Source of the DNA: Acinetobacter junii CIP 64.5
GTDB taxonomy: Bacteria; Pseudomonadota; Gammaproteobacteria; Pseudomonadales; Moraxellaceae
DNA length: 64,000 bases
Direction: 5' to 3'
NCBI RefSeq assembly: GCF_000368765.1
Contig: NZ_KB849653.1
Span: 256,001-320,000 of the forward strand
The notes below the pieces were generated by a model, which was given only the letters and a program-made list of their open reading frames with translations, was not told where the DNA came from and ran no database searches. Both the position numbers and the translations under genes were made by a program. This document shows, in pieces, positions 18,567-28,366 of this stretch. The first letter of the stretch is position 1. Every line of letters starts with the position of its first letter.

Positions 18567-19682
18567 ATGAACATGATATGGATTCAGATTTGTGCAGTAT
18601 TGGTTATATGGCTTTCGTTTTGGTCATTAATCCCCAGAGATGAGTGGTGGTTTAGAGGTGCAGACTTTCCGCGCTTACAGATTCTGGCAGTCGGTCTCTT
18701 CTCCTTTTTTGCAATGTTATTTGCTATTCCCAAATGGACCTTGACTACCGAGTTGCTGTTTGTTGGACTGGTCGCAGCAATCGCTTATCAGTTGAAAATG
18801 GTTCTTCCATATACCCCGATTGGGAAAAAACAAGTTCAAAAAGTTAAGCCTGAGCAAATCAATGAAAACCAGCAAATCTCATTGCTGGTTGCCAATGTGT
18901 TGACGCCAAATGATAAATATCATCTATTGCTTGAGCATATAGACACACTAAAACCTGATGTTGTGCTGACATTAGAGTCAGATTCAAGTTGGCAAAATGC
19001 GTTAGTTCACATTGAACAAGATTATCCTTATCGCGTGCCCGTACCTTTAGATAACTTATATGGTATGCATCTATATAGCCGCTTGCCATTGCACGATACA
19101 GAAGTGAAATTTATCTTAAGTGATGAAATTCCATCTATACACGCTTCGGTAACATTACGTTCAGGTATCCAAGTACAGTTATATTGTTTACACCCTAAAC
19201 CACCAAGCCCAACTGAAGCTAAAGATTCAACTTTAAGAGATGCCGAGCTTTTAATTATTGGCGATCGAATAAAAGATTTGGATGAAAGTTGTATTGTCAT
19301 GGGGGATCTTAATGATGTGGCATGGTCACGCACCACGCGATTATTTCAACGAATCAGTGGTTTGCTAGATCCACGGGTAGGTCGCTATTTCATGAATACT
19401 TTTCACGCAGATTATCGACTTTTACGTTGGTCTTTAGACCATATCTTTCATAGTACTGACTTTGGCTTAGTGGAAATGAAACGTTTATCTCATATAGGTT
19501 CTGATCATTTTCCAATTTATGTCGTTTTACAGACGGGTCGTATTTTTGAGCAACAGCAGGAAGAACTAGAACAAAGCGCTGAAGATGAACGAGAGGCTCA
19601 AGAAGCGATTCGGGATGGTATAGAAAAAGCAGAACAAGAGCACAAGCAAGTTGTTGATGAATTGGCTCAGCCTTATAAGTGA
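18567..19682 (+). CDS. endonuclease/exonuclease/phosphatase family membrane protein
   Basis: This 371-residue protein has two or three N-terminal hydrophobic segments (residues 3-20, about 30-50 and 54-72). An EEP-fold domain follows at about 95-325. Characteristic stretches are SLLVANVLTPN, VLTLESDSSW with a metal-binding Glu, VMGDLNDVAWS, and SHIGSDHFPIYVVL with the catalytic Asp-His pair. The C-terminus is a charged Glu-rich helix. The substrate may be nucleic acid or a phospholipid-type diester and cannot be told apart here. ATG 18573 is an alternative start. Confidence 0.82.
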   Translation: MNMIWIQICAVLVIWLSFWSLIPRDEWWFRGADFPRLQILAVGLFSFFAMLFAIPKWTLTTELLFVGLVAAIAYQLKMVLPYTPIGKKQVQKVKPEQINENQQISLLVANVLTPNDKYHLLLEHIDTLKPDVVLTLESDSSWQNALVHIEQDYPYRVPVPLDNLYGMHLYSRLPLHDTEVKFILSDEIPSIHASVTLRSGIQVQLYCLHPKPPSPTEAKDSTLRDAELLIIGDRIKDLDESCIVMGDLNDVAWSRTTRLFQRISGLLDPRVGRYFMNTFHADYRLLRWSLDHIFHSTDFGLVEMKRLSHIGSDHFPIYVVLQTGRIFEQQQEELEQSAEDEREAQEAIRDGIEKAEQEHKQVVDELAQPYK

Positions 19683-19712
19683 TTCAATAGAATGAAATGG
19701 CAAATATCGTGA

Positions 19713-19730
19713 TGTAAGCAATATCGTACA
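19713..19730 (+). promoter_or_regulatory. GacA-box-like 18-bp palindrome
   Basis: The sequence TGTAAGCAATATCGTACA matches the GacA upstream activating sequence TGTAAG-N6-CTTACA at eleven of its twelve fixed positions. Its centre lies about 66 bp before the likely 5' end of the GGA-rich RNA, the distance typical for rsmX/Y/Z promoters. Confidence 0.72.
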
Positions 19731-19787
19731 TTGATTTAAGTCTACGGCGAATATTCGAGTTTGATCAAAAGATTTATTCTAAATACA

Positions 19788-19957
19788 TCAGCACATGGAC
19801 GCAGGAATGGATTTCCGTTTAAGGATAGCGACGCTGAGATGGAAAATGCATTATGGATATGATGCCTGCTACGGAAGCAAGATAATAACAAAGATCTGAG
19901 AGCACAACCTCATTTGCCCGAGTTTTGCAGGATGCGAAACTCGGGTTTTAATTTTTT
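19788..19957 (+). ncRNA. candidate CsrA/RsmA-sequestering sRNA (RsmY/RsmZ-like)
   Basis: This is a region of about 165 bases with no ORF. GGA motifs begin at 19797, 19804, 19809, 19823, 19841, 19855, 19873 and 19930. GGAA-TGGAT-TTCC (19804-19816) is a small hairpin with GGA in its loop, and GCAT/ATGC (19848-19865) places another TGGAT at an apex. A -10-like TATTCT lies at 19775-19780 without a clear -35, as expected for a GacA-activated promoter. It ends in a strong terminator that also shows GGA in its loop. Repeated GGA loops are the hallmark of CsrB/RsmZ-type RNAs, which titrate CsrA/RsmA. The 5' end is inferred. Confidence 0.72.
19917..19957 (+). terminator. terminator of the GGA-rich sRNA
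   Basis: CCCGAGTTT (19917-19925) pairs with AAACTCGGG (19937-19945), followed by TTTTAATTTTTT. The loop contains GCA-GGA-TGC, which can extend the stem and expose GGA. The minus strand lacks a T-tract, so the terminator serves the plus-strand RNA. Confidence 0.9.
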
Positions 19958-20893
19958 CTAATAGATTTTTTCGTAACCTTCTGCTCGAGTTTTGAATCTA
20001 CGGTGAAACCACATCCATTGTGTCGGTGCAATACGTAGTTGAGCCTCAATAATTTTATTTACACGAATCGCATCATCTACTTCATCTTCACTTGGCATAT
20101 TTTCGACGATTGGTTCGATGAGTACTTTATATTGTGGATTGTGGATATCACCATAACGGTAAAAATACAATGGAATTGCAACGGATTTAGAGATTTTTAA
20201 TAAACGACGATGCGCAGTCACGGTTGCAGCAGGCACACCAAAAAAGGGAGCCATCACACCTTGTTTTAAACCAAAATCTTGATCGGGGCTGTACCAAATA
20301 GCACCGCCATCTTTTAAACGACGTACTAAGCCTCGCATATCATCATGATCAATTTGTTGTTGATAAATAGTCGCTCGACAACGATAAATCAACATGTCCA
20401 ACATTGGATTATTCTGTGGTCGATAAACAACATCAGGTTCAAAGTATTGAGCACAAATATAACCACCCGCATCAAGCAAGGTACTGTGTGTGCCGAGTAA
20501 CAATATGCCTTTACCTTCGGCTTTGGCATCAAGGATATGCTCTAAGCCTTCTATGGTATGTCGACCTTTAAACCAATGTGGGCAATACCACGCATTTAGA
20601 GTTTCAAACACACCTAACATCATGTCGACAAACACCTGTTTGGCTTGAGCTTCAACTTCGGCAGGCGACCATTCAGGAAAACAAACTTCTAAATTTCTTA
20701 GTGTGGTTTTACGACGTGATTTCAATAGATACCAACATAATGCTGCTAGTCCATGTGCTAAGCGCCATTGAATTGCCCAAGGCAGGATAGCCAAAAGCAT
20801 AAGGAAAATAATGGCGATCCAAATTTTCCAGTATTTTGGAAGTAAAAATTCCCATCGAAATTCGCCAGGAATATAAGACTGTTGTTGGCTCAT
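19958..20893 (-). CDS. lysophospholipid/lipid A acyltransferase (LpxL/LpxM family)
   Basis: This enzyme of about 311 residues should transfer a secondary acyl chain to lipid A at the inner membrane. It has one N-terminal membrane segment (IWIAIIFLMLLAILPWAIQW) and the HX4D catalytic motif in GTHSTLLDAGG. DGGAIWYSPDQDFG and the C-terminal APTQWMWFHRRFKTR are also family hallmarks. I chose ATG 20893 (MSQQQSYIPGEFRWEF); an in-frame ATG at 20938 adds 15 residues. Whether it is LpxL or LpxM cannot be decided here. Its 3' end abuts the sRNA terminator. Confidence 0.85.
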   Translation of the reverse strand: MSQQQSYIPGEFRWEFLLPKYWKIWIAIIFLMLLAILPWAIQWRLAHGLAALCWYLLKSRRKTTLRNLEVCFPEWSPAEVEAQAKQVFVDMMLGVFETLNAWYCPHWFKGRHTIEGLEHILDAKAEGKGILLLGTHSTLLDAGGYICAQYFEPDVVYRPQNNPMLDMLIYRCRATIYQQQIDHDDMRGLVRRLKDGGAIWYSPDQDFGLKQGVMAPFFGVPAATVTAHRRLLKISKSVAIPLYFYRYGDIHNPQYKVLIEPIVENMPSEDEVDDAIRVNKIIEAQLRIAPTQWMWFHRRFKTRAEGYEKIY

Positions 20894-21098
20894 ATACTTA
20901 GATGCGTAAATAAGTTGAATTTTTGCGAAGTGTAACACGAAGTTGCTTTTCTAATAATTGTTCTAGGAGGTTTGTTGTATTGACAATAAAAATCATAGAA
21001 TGGTGGTTGATTTTTACTCTATTGAAGTGCTGTATAAAAAACAGTTATTTAATAGATTGATTGTAGGGATAGCTAAAATAATTAAGGTAAAAAGACAG

Positions 21099-21641
21099 AT
21101 GAATATTTCAGAAATATTTGATGGCAAGAAAATGGATACTCAGGAAATGATGAATTATTTTGATCATTTAGAGAGTGTTGATTGCGAGTTTATGCATGGT
21201 CAATGGAAAGGTTTGGAAGTCATCACTAGTCATCCAATGAATGGTCTGTTGGATAAAGCAAATTGGTACGGGAAAAAATTTATAGACGATGAAACAGTAT
21301 TTCCACTGGTTCTACTGAACCCCAAAAGTTCCAACTTATTTAGTATTGATCCGAAATGGTTGCCATTAGGTTTAGATTTAAGTCTTTTAAAAAGTAAGAG
21401 TAAGTATCTGGTGAAAGGGTTGAGATTACTCAAAACAGATAAAAGTAAAGCAAGATTAAGGATGATTGAGTTTAGAGGTAAATCATCTGCCACCATGATT
21501 TATGATGAAAAACCGATTAATGATGTTTTTAGGTGTATTGATCAAAATACAGTGCTTGGGTGGATGGATTTAAAAGATCAAGCTCAGCCATATTTTTTTA
21601 TTCTTATACGAGATGAGGGAAGTAAACATCTATGGGAATAG
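21099..21641 (+). CDS. DUF4334 / GXWXG domain protein
   Basis: This 180-residue soluble protein contains GQWKG near residue 30, matching the GXWXG motif, in a small N-terminal domain. The DUF4334 part follows, with SATMIYDEKPINDVFRCID and VLGWMDLKDQAQPYFFIL in the last 60 residues. The function is unknown; related proteins have been linked loosely to lipid or small-molecule binding. I chose ATG 21099 (MNISEIFDGKK); the frame is open from 21000 but the extension is unlike the family. Confidence 0.78.
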   Translation: MNISEIFDGKKMDTQEMMNYFDHLESVDCEFMHGQWKGLEVITSHPMNGLLDKANWYGKKFIDDETVFPLVLLNPKSSNLFSIDPKWLPLGLDLSLLKSKSKYLVKGLRLLKTDKSKARLRMIEFRGKSSATMIYDEKPINDVFRCIDQNTVLGWMDLKDQAQPYFFILIRDEGSKHLWE

Positions 21642-21694
21642 CCCAATCTTCAAATTACTATGTAATATCCTGAAGATTGGGCTTGTGAAATGAA

Positions 21695-23608
21695 TTATGA
21701 ACCTTTGCTAAGATTTTCTAATACATCCCAACGCTCTAATTTTTCAAGCAATAACTCATCAATTTCAGCTAAGCGTTGACTGGCTAAAGTCGCCGCATTC
21801 GCGTCAGAAACAAACCATGAACCATCCGCTAGTTTCTCTGAAAGTTTAGTTTGTTCTGCTTCTAATTTCTCAATTTCAGCAGGAAGTTGCTCAAGCTCAC
21901 GTTGATCTTTATAGCTTAACTTCACTTTCTTTGGCGTTGGAGTTGCGGCAGCCAATGCAGCAGCTTCAGCCTTGGCTTGTGCCTTTTTTACATCACTCTT
22001 TTGATCAACGACTTTCTGATCTGGTCGTTGCTCCAAGTAATCTTGGTAACCACCAATGTATTCATCAATATTACCTTTTCCATCGAACACCCAGGTTGAG
22101 GTGACGACGTTGTCCATAAATGCACGGTCATGCGAGATGAGTAACAAAGTGCCTTTATATTCAGACAACATTTCTTCAAGCAACTCAAGTGTCACCATAT
22201 CCAAATCATTGGTTGGCTCATCCATCACAATTAAGTTTGATGGTTTGAGTAGAAGTTTTGCCAATAGAATTCGGTTACGCTCACCACCAGAAAGGGCTTT
22301 CACAGGTGTACGTGCACGTTCAGGTGAGAATAAAAAGTCTTGTAAATAACTATAGATATGACGACGGTTACCATTCACATCGACAAAGTCTGAGCCTTCC
22401 GACACGTTCGCCATAACGGTTTTTTCGAGGTCGAGTGCATTACGAAGTTGATCGAAATAAGCAACTTCGAGTTGTGTACCCGTTTTAACCGAACCGCCGT
22501 GTTGGATTTCACCTAAGATGGCTTTGATGAGTGTGGTTTTTCCGACACCATTATCACCGACTAAACCGATACGATCACCACGTAATACGATTGCAGAGAA
22601 ATCTTTAATGAGTGGTTTACTATCATAGCTAACACTTAAGTTCTCTATCTCAAAGACCAGCTTACCTGAACGGTTAGCCTCTTGTGTCGCCATGCTAACT
22701 TTGCCTTGTTGGAAGCGACGAGCTTTAGATTCTTCACGCAAAGCTTTTAAAGCACGAACACGACCTTCATTACGGGTACGACGTGCTTTGATACCTTGAC
22801 GAATCCAAGCTTCTTCTTCAGCAAGTTTTTTATCAAATAAAGCATTCTGTTTTTCTTCAGCTTCCATTTGCTGAGCTTTAAGTTCTAAGTAACGTGAATA
22901 GTTACCTTCATAGCCACGCAGAATACCACGATCGAGTTCAACAATACGGGTCGCAATACTATCTACAAATGAACGGTCATGTGAGATAAATAAAAGCGTG
23001 AGATTGTTTTGATCTAATAGGAACTTTTCTAACCATTCGATACTTTCCACATCCAAATGGTTGGTCGGTTCGTCGAGTAATAAAACATCTGGTTGAGTGA
23101 GTAGCGCGCGCGCCAGTAGTACACGACGTTTACGACCACCTGATAGGTCAGCCAAATCTGCATTTGGGTCGAGTCCCATTTTACCCAAAATGGTATTTAC
23201 TTTATTTTCTAATGCCCAACCATCTAACTGATCTAGCTTATGCTGCAGCATACCCATACGGTCGCAGGCATCCATATCACCTAGCACACAAGCATCACTT
23301 GCCTCATGATATTCTTTTAAGACACTTGCAGCTTCACCTGCACCATCCGCCACAATGTCGGCAACTTTGCCTGAATCCATTGGAACATCTTGGGCTAACA
23401 TAGAAACAGTTAAGCCATTTTGAATCGAAACTTCACCACTATCGGGTAATAAGCTTCCCTCAATCAGTTTAAGTAAAGTAGACTTACCTTCACCATTACG
23501 ACCGATTAAACAGACTCGTTCACCACGTTCTAGGTTAAAGTTCGCGCCGTCGAGTAGGGCTGGTCCGCCAAATGCGAGATGGACATCCCTTAAAGTAATA
23601 TAGGCCAT
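21695..23608 (-). CDS. uup: ABC-F family ATPase Uup
   Basis: This 637-residue protein has two ABC ATPase domains and no membrane segments, so it is a soluble ribosome- or DNA-associated ABC-F factor. Domain 1 has Walker A GRNGEGKST (near 36-44), signature LSGGRKRR and Walker B LLLDEPTNHLD. Domain 2 has GDNGVGKTT, LSGGERNR and IVMDEPTNDLD. The charged linker lies near 240-300, and the C-terminal coiled coil (about 560-637) is characteristic of Uup and binds nucleic acid in E. coli. It is divergent from slyX. Confidence 0.93.
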   Translation of the reverse strand: MAYITLRDVHLAFGGPALLDGANFNLERGERVCLIGRNGEGKSTLLKLIEGSLLPDSGEVSIQNGLTVSMLAQDVPMDSGKVADIVADGAGEAASVLKEYHEASDACVLGDMDACDRMGMLQHKLDQLDGWALENKVNTILGKMGLDPNADLADLSGGRKRRVLLARALLTQPDVLLLDEPTNHLDVESIEWLEKFLLDQNNLTLLFISHDRSFVDSIATRIVELDRGILRGYEGNYSRYLELKAQQMEAEEKQNALFDKKLAEEEAWIRQGIKARRTRNEGRVRALKALREESKARRFQQGKVSMATQEANRSGKLVFEIENLSVSYDSKPLIKDFSAIVLRGDRIGLVGDNGVGKTTLIKAILGEIQHGGSVKTGTQLEVAYFDQLRNALDLEKTVMANVSEGSDFVDVNGNRRHIYSYLQDFLFSPERARTPVKALSGGERNRILLAKLLLKPSNLIVMDEPTNDLDMVTLELLEEMLSEYKGTLLLISHDRAFMDNVVTSTWVFDGKGNIDEYIGGYQDYLEQRPDQKVVDQKSDVKKAQAKAEAAALAAATPTPKKVKLSYKDQRELEQLPAEIEKLEAEQTKLSEKLADGSWFVSDANAATLASQRLAEIDELLLEKLERWDVLENLSKGS

Positions 23609-23640
23609 AATGTTTCCTAAAAGCTCAGATGAGGTCTGAA

Positions 23641-23886
23641 ATGACTAAACAACAAAATTTTGATGATCACGCGTCATTGTCCGCACCCATTGAAGATTTG
23701 CAAGTGCGAATTGCATTTTTAGACGATTTAGTTGAGCAACTCAATCAACAGCTCGCAATTCAGACACAAGAAATAGCAGTTTTGAAGAAACAAATGCAGC
23801 TTTTATACCAACGCGTTGAGTCTTCAGACTTGTCAGAAGGAATTGCACCGTTTGATCCAATGAGTAACAAACCACCGCATTATTGA
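23641..23886 (+). CDS. slyX: SlyX family protein
   Basis: This short 81-residue coiled-coil protein has the SlyX heptad pattern (EDLQVRIAFLDDLVEQLNQQ, then IAVLKKQMQLLYQRV) and the typical PPHY C-terminus. Its function is unknown. I chose ATG 23641 because TGAGG lies about six bases upstream; an in-frame ATG at 23629 would add four residues. The start region overlaps the divergent uup promoter. Confidence 0.9.
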   Translation: MTKQQNFDDHASLSAPIEDLQVRIAFLDDLVEQLNQQLAIQTQEIAVLKKQMQLLYQRVESSDLSEGIAPFDPMSNKPPHY

Positions 23887-23946
23887 TAAAATAAATCTTA
23901 AACGCTAAAGTGATGAAATTAGCGGATTTTACATTTAGAGATAAAA

Positions 23947-25089
23947 ATGAAAAAAGTCTTGCTCTTGGATATTGAAAATATTCATAAAACTGAAAAAGAG
24001 CTATTACAACTATTGAAAACTTATGCTTGCGTGTATTTAGTCTACGCAAAGTCTCCTGTGACTTTAAGTTTAGATGCATTAATTAAATTTTCTCCTTTTG
24101 TCATGGATAAAAAGCTAGTTGTCATTAAAATGCCTAAAATTGGTAAAGATGCTGCTGATTTTGGTCTTGCATTTTTAGCAGGGCAACTTTCAATTCAAAT
24201 GGATAAAAATCAGACTTGCTTTGATGTCATGTCTAATGATGGGGCTTTAGAGTATATTGTTGATTTGTTGAGGATAATGGGTTTTCAAGCATCACAACTT
24301 AAAATGCTTTCGGAGGTGAAAGAGGTTGAAAAAATAAAAGAGCAACCATCGCTAGTTTTAGCTCCAAATAACTTAAGTGATTCTGACTTTACATTAAAAT
24401 TAAAGCATCTTATTAGTATTCTTTCAAAACTAAAAAACATGCCAAGTAATGAAAAAGCATTATTAAATGGTGTTAAATCATGGGCAAATGTTACGACTAA
24501 AGAGGCTGAAAAATTAATCAAGACGTTGATGAATTTCAAGATGATTAAGTTTAGCGCACAAGGAGTTACGCTTAATCGAGAGAATTTAAAAACTTTTTTA
24601 AATAAATCTGAAATAGCACACAATGAAAATCCAAATAAGTCCGAGATAATTGAAGAAATCCCTGAAATCCAGGATATTTCAGAAAAATTTCATCTACGGC
24701 AAATTAAAGAATATTGTGATTATTTAATTAAGCAACAAGGAAAGCCGTCGAGTTTATCTAGCTTAAATAATTCAATTAAATCAGTTTTAAAGTTGGAAAG
24801 TGATAGTTTAGCTAAGAATAGATCTAAGCTTCTTCTTCGTTATGGCATTGTGAAGAACTTAGATGATGGGAAAATTATTTACATAGATAACAATATTAGA
24901 AGATGGTCAAATTTGGAATTATTGCCACAACATTCTCCCATGGATATGGCGATACCTGACTTTAAGGTTTGTCAGAAAGAGTCTAAAGAAAAACTGATTC
25001 AAAAAATCATTTATGTTTTGAATGAAATAAAAATACAGAAATCGTTTGTGATGAAAATATCAAATAATATTTATTTGGAAGAGATGTAA
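23947..25089 (+). CDS. PIN/NYN-like nuclease domain protein with C-terminal helical domains
   Basis: I do not recognise a named family for this 380-residue protein. The N-terminal part (1-115) resembles a PIN-like or NYN fold, with acidic residues where such nucleases bind metal: LLLDIENIH (D8, E10), KDAADFGLAFLAGQL and VMSNDGALEYIVDLL. Residues about 150-225 look like a winged helix (MPSNEKALLNGVKSW ... LIKTLMNFKMIKF). A third helical domain of similar style spans about 255-320. The coding sequence is more AT-rich than its neighbours. RNA or DNA cleavage is an inference from the fold guess. Confidence 0.62.
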   Translation: MKKVLLLDIENIHKTEKELLQLLKTYACVYLVYAKSPVTLSLDALIKFSPFVMDKKLVVIKMPKIGKDAADFGLAFLAGQLSIQMDKNQTCFDVMSNDGALEYIVDLLRIMGFQASQLKMLSEVKEVEKIKEQPSLVLAPNNLSDSDFTLKLKHLISILSKLKNMPSNEKALLNGVKSWANVTTKEAEKLIKTLMNFKMIKFSAQGVTLNRENLKTFLNKSEIAHNENPNKSEIIEEIPEIQDISEKFHLRQIKEYCDYLIKQQGKPSSLSSLNNSIKSVLKLESDSLAKNRSKLLLRYGIVKNLDDGKIIYIDNNIRRWSNLELLPQHSPMDMAIPDFKVCQKESKEKLIQKIIYVLNEIKIQKSFVMKISNNIYLEEM

Positions 25090-25155
25090 AAACTCAACTT
25101 GCCTTTTTCATTCAACTTATGTAACGCTAATAAAAGGAAGTTTTGGGCACCTTTA

Positions 25156-25605
25156 ATGAGTAATGTTGGAATTTGGATAACTGTTGCCATTGTACTATTT
25201 GTACTTGGCTCTATTTTTGGTTTACGTGTGAGTCCAAGAGAAAAAGCACTCGGTTTAATGCGCGATCAAGCTCGCAAAATGGGATTACACCCACGACTCA
25301 TCGTTGCGCCTGAGTGGACGAAAATTCCAATGGCATCTGAAAAACGCGCCAGTATGGTTGCTTATTATAGTGTGCTTATTCCAGATGCTCGCTTGGCACT
25401 TATGCGTGCAAGAGTTGTTGATGGCAAGCTTCAGGTTGTGCAGGGTGATCAGAAATTTAATGACTTACCCATTGCATTAAAAGGAGTTTATGCTATTGAT
25501 ATGCAGGCAAACTGTGTGGGACTGTATTGGGATGAAGAAACTGATCTCAGAGCCACTCAGCTTGAAGATATAAAAGTTTATTTACACGAACTAGCACAAC
25601 GCTAA
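25156..25605 (+). CDS. conserved membrane-anchored protein upstream of topA
   Basis: This 149-residue product has one N-terminal membrane segment (VGIWITVAIVLFVLGSIFGL) and a soluble domain of about 120 residues rich in basic and hydrophobic strands. Similar short membrane proteins sit beside topA in Pseudomonas, as I recall, and are sometimes annotated as YajC-like, which I do not support from the sequence. I chose ATG 25156 because the frame-open extension to 25099 is low-complexity. topA begins 33 bp downstream, so co-transcription is likely. Confidence 0.7.
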   Translation: MSNVGIWITVAIVLFVLGSIFGLRVSPREKALGLMRDQARKMGLHPRLIVAPEWTKIPMASEKRASMVAYYSVLIPDARLALMRARVVDGKLQVVQGDQKFNDLPIALKGVYAIDMQANCVGLYWDEETDLRATQLEDIKVYLHELAQR

Positions 25606-25638
25606 TTTATTGATTGATCATAGGAAAAACGATTCATT

Positions 25639-28278
25639 ATGGCGAATACTCCACGCTCTGCTTCCAAAAGCACAGCAGCTTCTAACTCTGCTGCAACTAA
25701 ACGTGCCTTAGTGATTGTGGAGTCGCCTGCAAAAGCGAAAACCATTAACAAATATTTAGGTTCACAATTTATAGTGAAGTCATCTGTTGGTCACGTACGT
25801 GATTTACCAACAGGCGGGGGAGCAAAAACAACTGAAAAGAAGCCTGCAACCCGTACTAAATTAACTGAAGAACAAAAAGCTGAAAAAGCTCAGTCTGCAC
25901 TTATTAATCGTATGGGCGTTGATCCCGAGCATGATTGGGTCGCACACTACGAAGTGTTGCCTGGCAAAGAGCATGTTGTTGCTGAACTAAAAAAACTTGC
26001 CAAAGATGCTGATGCAATCTATCTCGCAACGGACTTGGATAGAGAAGGAGAAGCAATTGCGTGGCATTTAAGAGAAGTGATAGGTGGTGACGATAGTCGC
26101 TATCACCGTGTGGTATTTAACGAAATCACTAAAAATGCGATCCAAGAAGCTTTTAAACAGCCTACTCGTCTTGATTTAAATCGAGTGAATGCACAGCAAG
26201 CACGTCGTTTCCTCGACCGTGTAGTTGGCTTTATGGTATCGCCTTTGCTTTGGGAAAAGATTGCCCGTGGCTTATCTGCTGGTCGTGTTCAGTCTGTTGC
26301 TGTAAAACTTGTGGTTGAACGTGAACGTGAAATTCGTGCCTTTGTTCCAGAAGAATATTGGCAAGTGTTTGCTGATACGATGTCTAAAAAAGAAGACATT
26401 CGTCTAGAAGCTGTTAAACAAGCTGGCAAGACACTAAAGCTCAAGAATAAAGCTGAAACAGATGCACTATTAAGTGTTTTGAAAGATGCTGAATATAAAG
26501 TTGCGTTGCGTGAAGATAAACCGACAAAGGTAAATCCAAGCGCACCTTATATCACTTCAACTTTACAGCAAGCAGCAAGTACGCGTTTAGGTTTCTCTGT
26601 TAAGAAAACCATGATGTTAGCGCAACGATTGTATGAAGGTGGTTTTATTACGTATATGCGTACTGACTCAACTTTCTTGAGCGATGATGCCGTGAATATG
26701 GTTCGTAACCATATCCAACAAAACTTTGGTGACAAGTATTTGCCTGCACAACCAAATCGTTATGGCAATAAAGCAGGGGCACAAGAAGCCCATGAGGCAA
26801 TTCGTCCTTCCGATGTAGCACTCACTGGCGATAAACTTGCTGGTGTAGAACGTGATGCACAACGTTTGTATGATTTGATTTGGCGTCAATTTGTGGCTTG
26901 CCAAATGACACCTGCTGAATATTTGTCTTCAACCTTAACTGTTGAAGCTGCAAATGTTGAATTAAAAGCTAAAGGTCGTACCCTTGTTTTTGATGGTTTT
27001 ACCAAAGTTCGCGGTGCGAATAAATCTGATGATGATGTATTGTTACCGGCTGTAAAAGTTGGTGAAGTACTCAAATTAGAAAAACTTGATCCAAGTCAAC
27101 ACTTTACTAAGCCACCTGCACGTTTTACTGAAGCATCTTTAGTTAAAGAATTAGAGAAGAAAGGTATTGGTCGACCTTCTACTTATGCAGCGATCATTTC
27201 AACCATTCAAGAACGTGGTTATGTGAAACTTGAAAATCGCCGTCTCTTTGCCGAGAAAATGGGCGAAATCGTGACAGATCGTCTCGATGAAAGTTTTAAT
27301 AATTTGATGAACTATGCCTTTACCGCAGATTTGGAAGGTCAGCTCGATAAAGTCGCGACAGGTGAGCGTAACTGGAAAGAGCTACTAGATACATTCTACG
27401 GTGACTTCAAAAAGCGCCTGACCAATGCTCAAGGCGAAGACGGTATGCGTCGCAATCAGCCTATTGAAGTAGCTGATGTTGCTTGTCCTGAATGTTCTCG
27501 TCCAATGCAAATTCGTACAGGGACGACAGGGGTATTCTTGGGCTGTTCAGGATACAACCTGCCACCGAAAGAACGCTGTAAGGGTACTTTAAACCTTACG
27601 CCGGTCGAATCATTAGCTGCGTTATCGGATGATGATGGTGCTGAAACTGCTGATTTGATGTCAAAACACCGTTGTCCAAAATGTGGTACTGCGATGGACA
27701 GCTATGTCGTGGATGGTGGTCGCAAATTACATGTTTGTGGTAACAACCCTGATTGTGATGGTTATGAAGTCGAAGAAGGCGAATTCAAGATCAAGGGTTA
27801 TGATGGCCCGACTATCCCATGCGATAAATGTGATGGTGAGATGCAGCTTAAAACGGGTCGTTTTGGTCCATATTTCGCATGTACTAGCTGTGACAATACT
27901 CGTAAGGTACTCAAGAGTGGTCAACCTGCTCCACCACGTGTAGACCCAATCAAAATGGAGCATCTACGTTCAACGAAGCATGATGATTTCTTCGTTTTGC
28001 GTGATGGCGCTGCTGGTTTATTCTTGGCTGCAAGTAAATTCCCGAAAATTCGTGAAACGCGTGCACCAAAAGTATCTGAATTGCGTAGTGTAGCTGAACA
28101 ACTTGATCCAAAATATCAATTCTTGCTGCAAGCTCCTGATACTGATCCTGAAGGTAATCCGACAGTTGTTAAATTTAGCCGTAAGAATCAAGAGCAGTAT
28201 GTTGGTTCAGAAACTGCAGAAGGTAAACAAACCAAGTGGAGTCTAGTATTCCAAAATGGAAAATGGGTTGAAGCTTAA
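25639..28278 (+). CDS. topA: DNA topoisomerase I
   Basis: TopA relaxes negative supercoils through a Tyr-linked single-strand break. The 879-residue product starts with a low-complexity Ser/Ala tail, then the TOPRIM domain ([19 protein letters not shown] near 23-41; [13 protein letters not shown] near 132-144). The active Tyr is in [10 protein letters not shown] near residue 340. C-terminal zinc-finger modules carry [18 protein letters not shown] and CDKCDGEM. An insertion of about 30 residues in the TOPRIM domain ([18 protein letters not shown]) is Lys/Thr-rich. A strong terminator follows. Confidence 0.97.
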   Translation: MANTPRSASKSTAASNSAATKRALVIVESPAKAKTINKYLGSQFIVKSSVGHVRDLPTGGGAKTTEKKPATRTKLTEEQKAEKAQSALINRMGVDPEHDWVAHYEVLPGKEHVVAELKKLAKDADAIYLATDLDREGEAIAWHLREVIGGDDSRYHRVVFNEITKNAIQEAFKQPTRLDLNRVNAQQARRFLDRVVGFMVSPLLWEKIARGLSAGRVQSVAVKLVVEREREIRAFVPEEYWQVFADTMSKKEDIRLEAVKQAGKTLKLKNKAETDALLSVLKDAEYKVALREDKPTKVNPSAPYITSTLQQAASTRLGFSVKKTMMLAQRLYEGGFITYMRTDSTFLSDDAVNMVRNHIQQNFGDKYLPAQPNRYGNKAGAQEAHEAIRPSDVALTGDKLAGVERDAQRLYDLIWRQFVACQMTPAEYLSSTLTVEAANVELKAKGRTLVFDGFTKVRGANKSDDDVLLPAVKVGEVLKLEKLDPSQHFTKPPARFTEASLVKELEKKGIGRPSTYAAIISTIQERGYVKLENRRLFAEKMGEIVTDRLDESFNNLMNYAFTADLEGQLDKVATGERNWKELLDTFYGDFKKRLTNAQGEDGMRRNQPIEVADVACPECSRPMQIRTGTTGVFLGCSGYNLPPKERCKGTLNLTPVESLAALSDDDGAETADLMSKHRCPKCGTAMDSYVVDGGRKLHVCGNNPDCDGYEVEEGEFKIKGYDGPTIPCDKCDGEMQLKTGRFGPYFACTSCDNTRKVLKSGQPAPPRVDPIKMEHLRSTKHDDFFVLRDGAAGLFLAASKFPKIRETRAPKVSELRSVAEQLDPKYQFLLQAPDTDPEGNPTVVKFSRKNQEQYVGSETAEGKQTKWSLVFQNGKWVEA

Positions 28279-28291
28279 ATAATTCATTTCG

Positions 28292-28320
28292 AAAAATGCT
28301 AGCACTCGCTAGCATTTTTT
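28292..28320 (+). terminator. terminator after topA
   Basis: AAAAATGCTAGC pairs with GCTAGCATTTTT around ACTC, ending in a T-tract. Confidence 0.93.
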
Positions 28321-28366
28321 ATATAAACAAAAAAATCAATCAAATCTTAAAACTTTTGGGGTGCAC

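Noticed and set aside
19958..19960. Reading the sRNA terminator as a terminator for the minus-strand acyltransferase gene
   Set aside because: The minus strand has no T-tract after the stem, so it terminates the plus-strand RNA.
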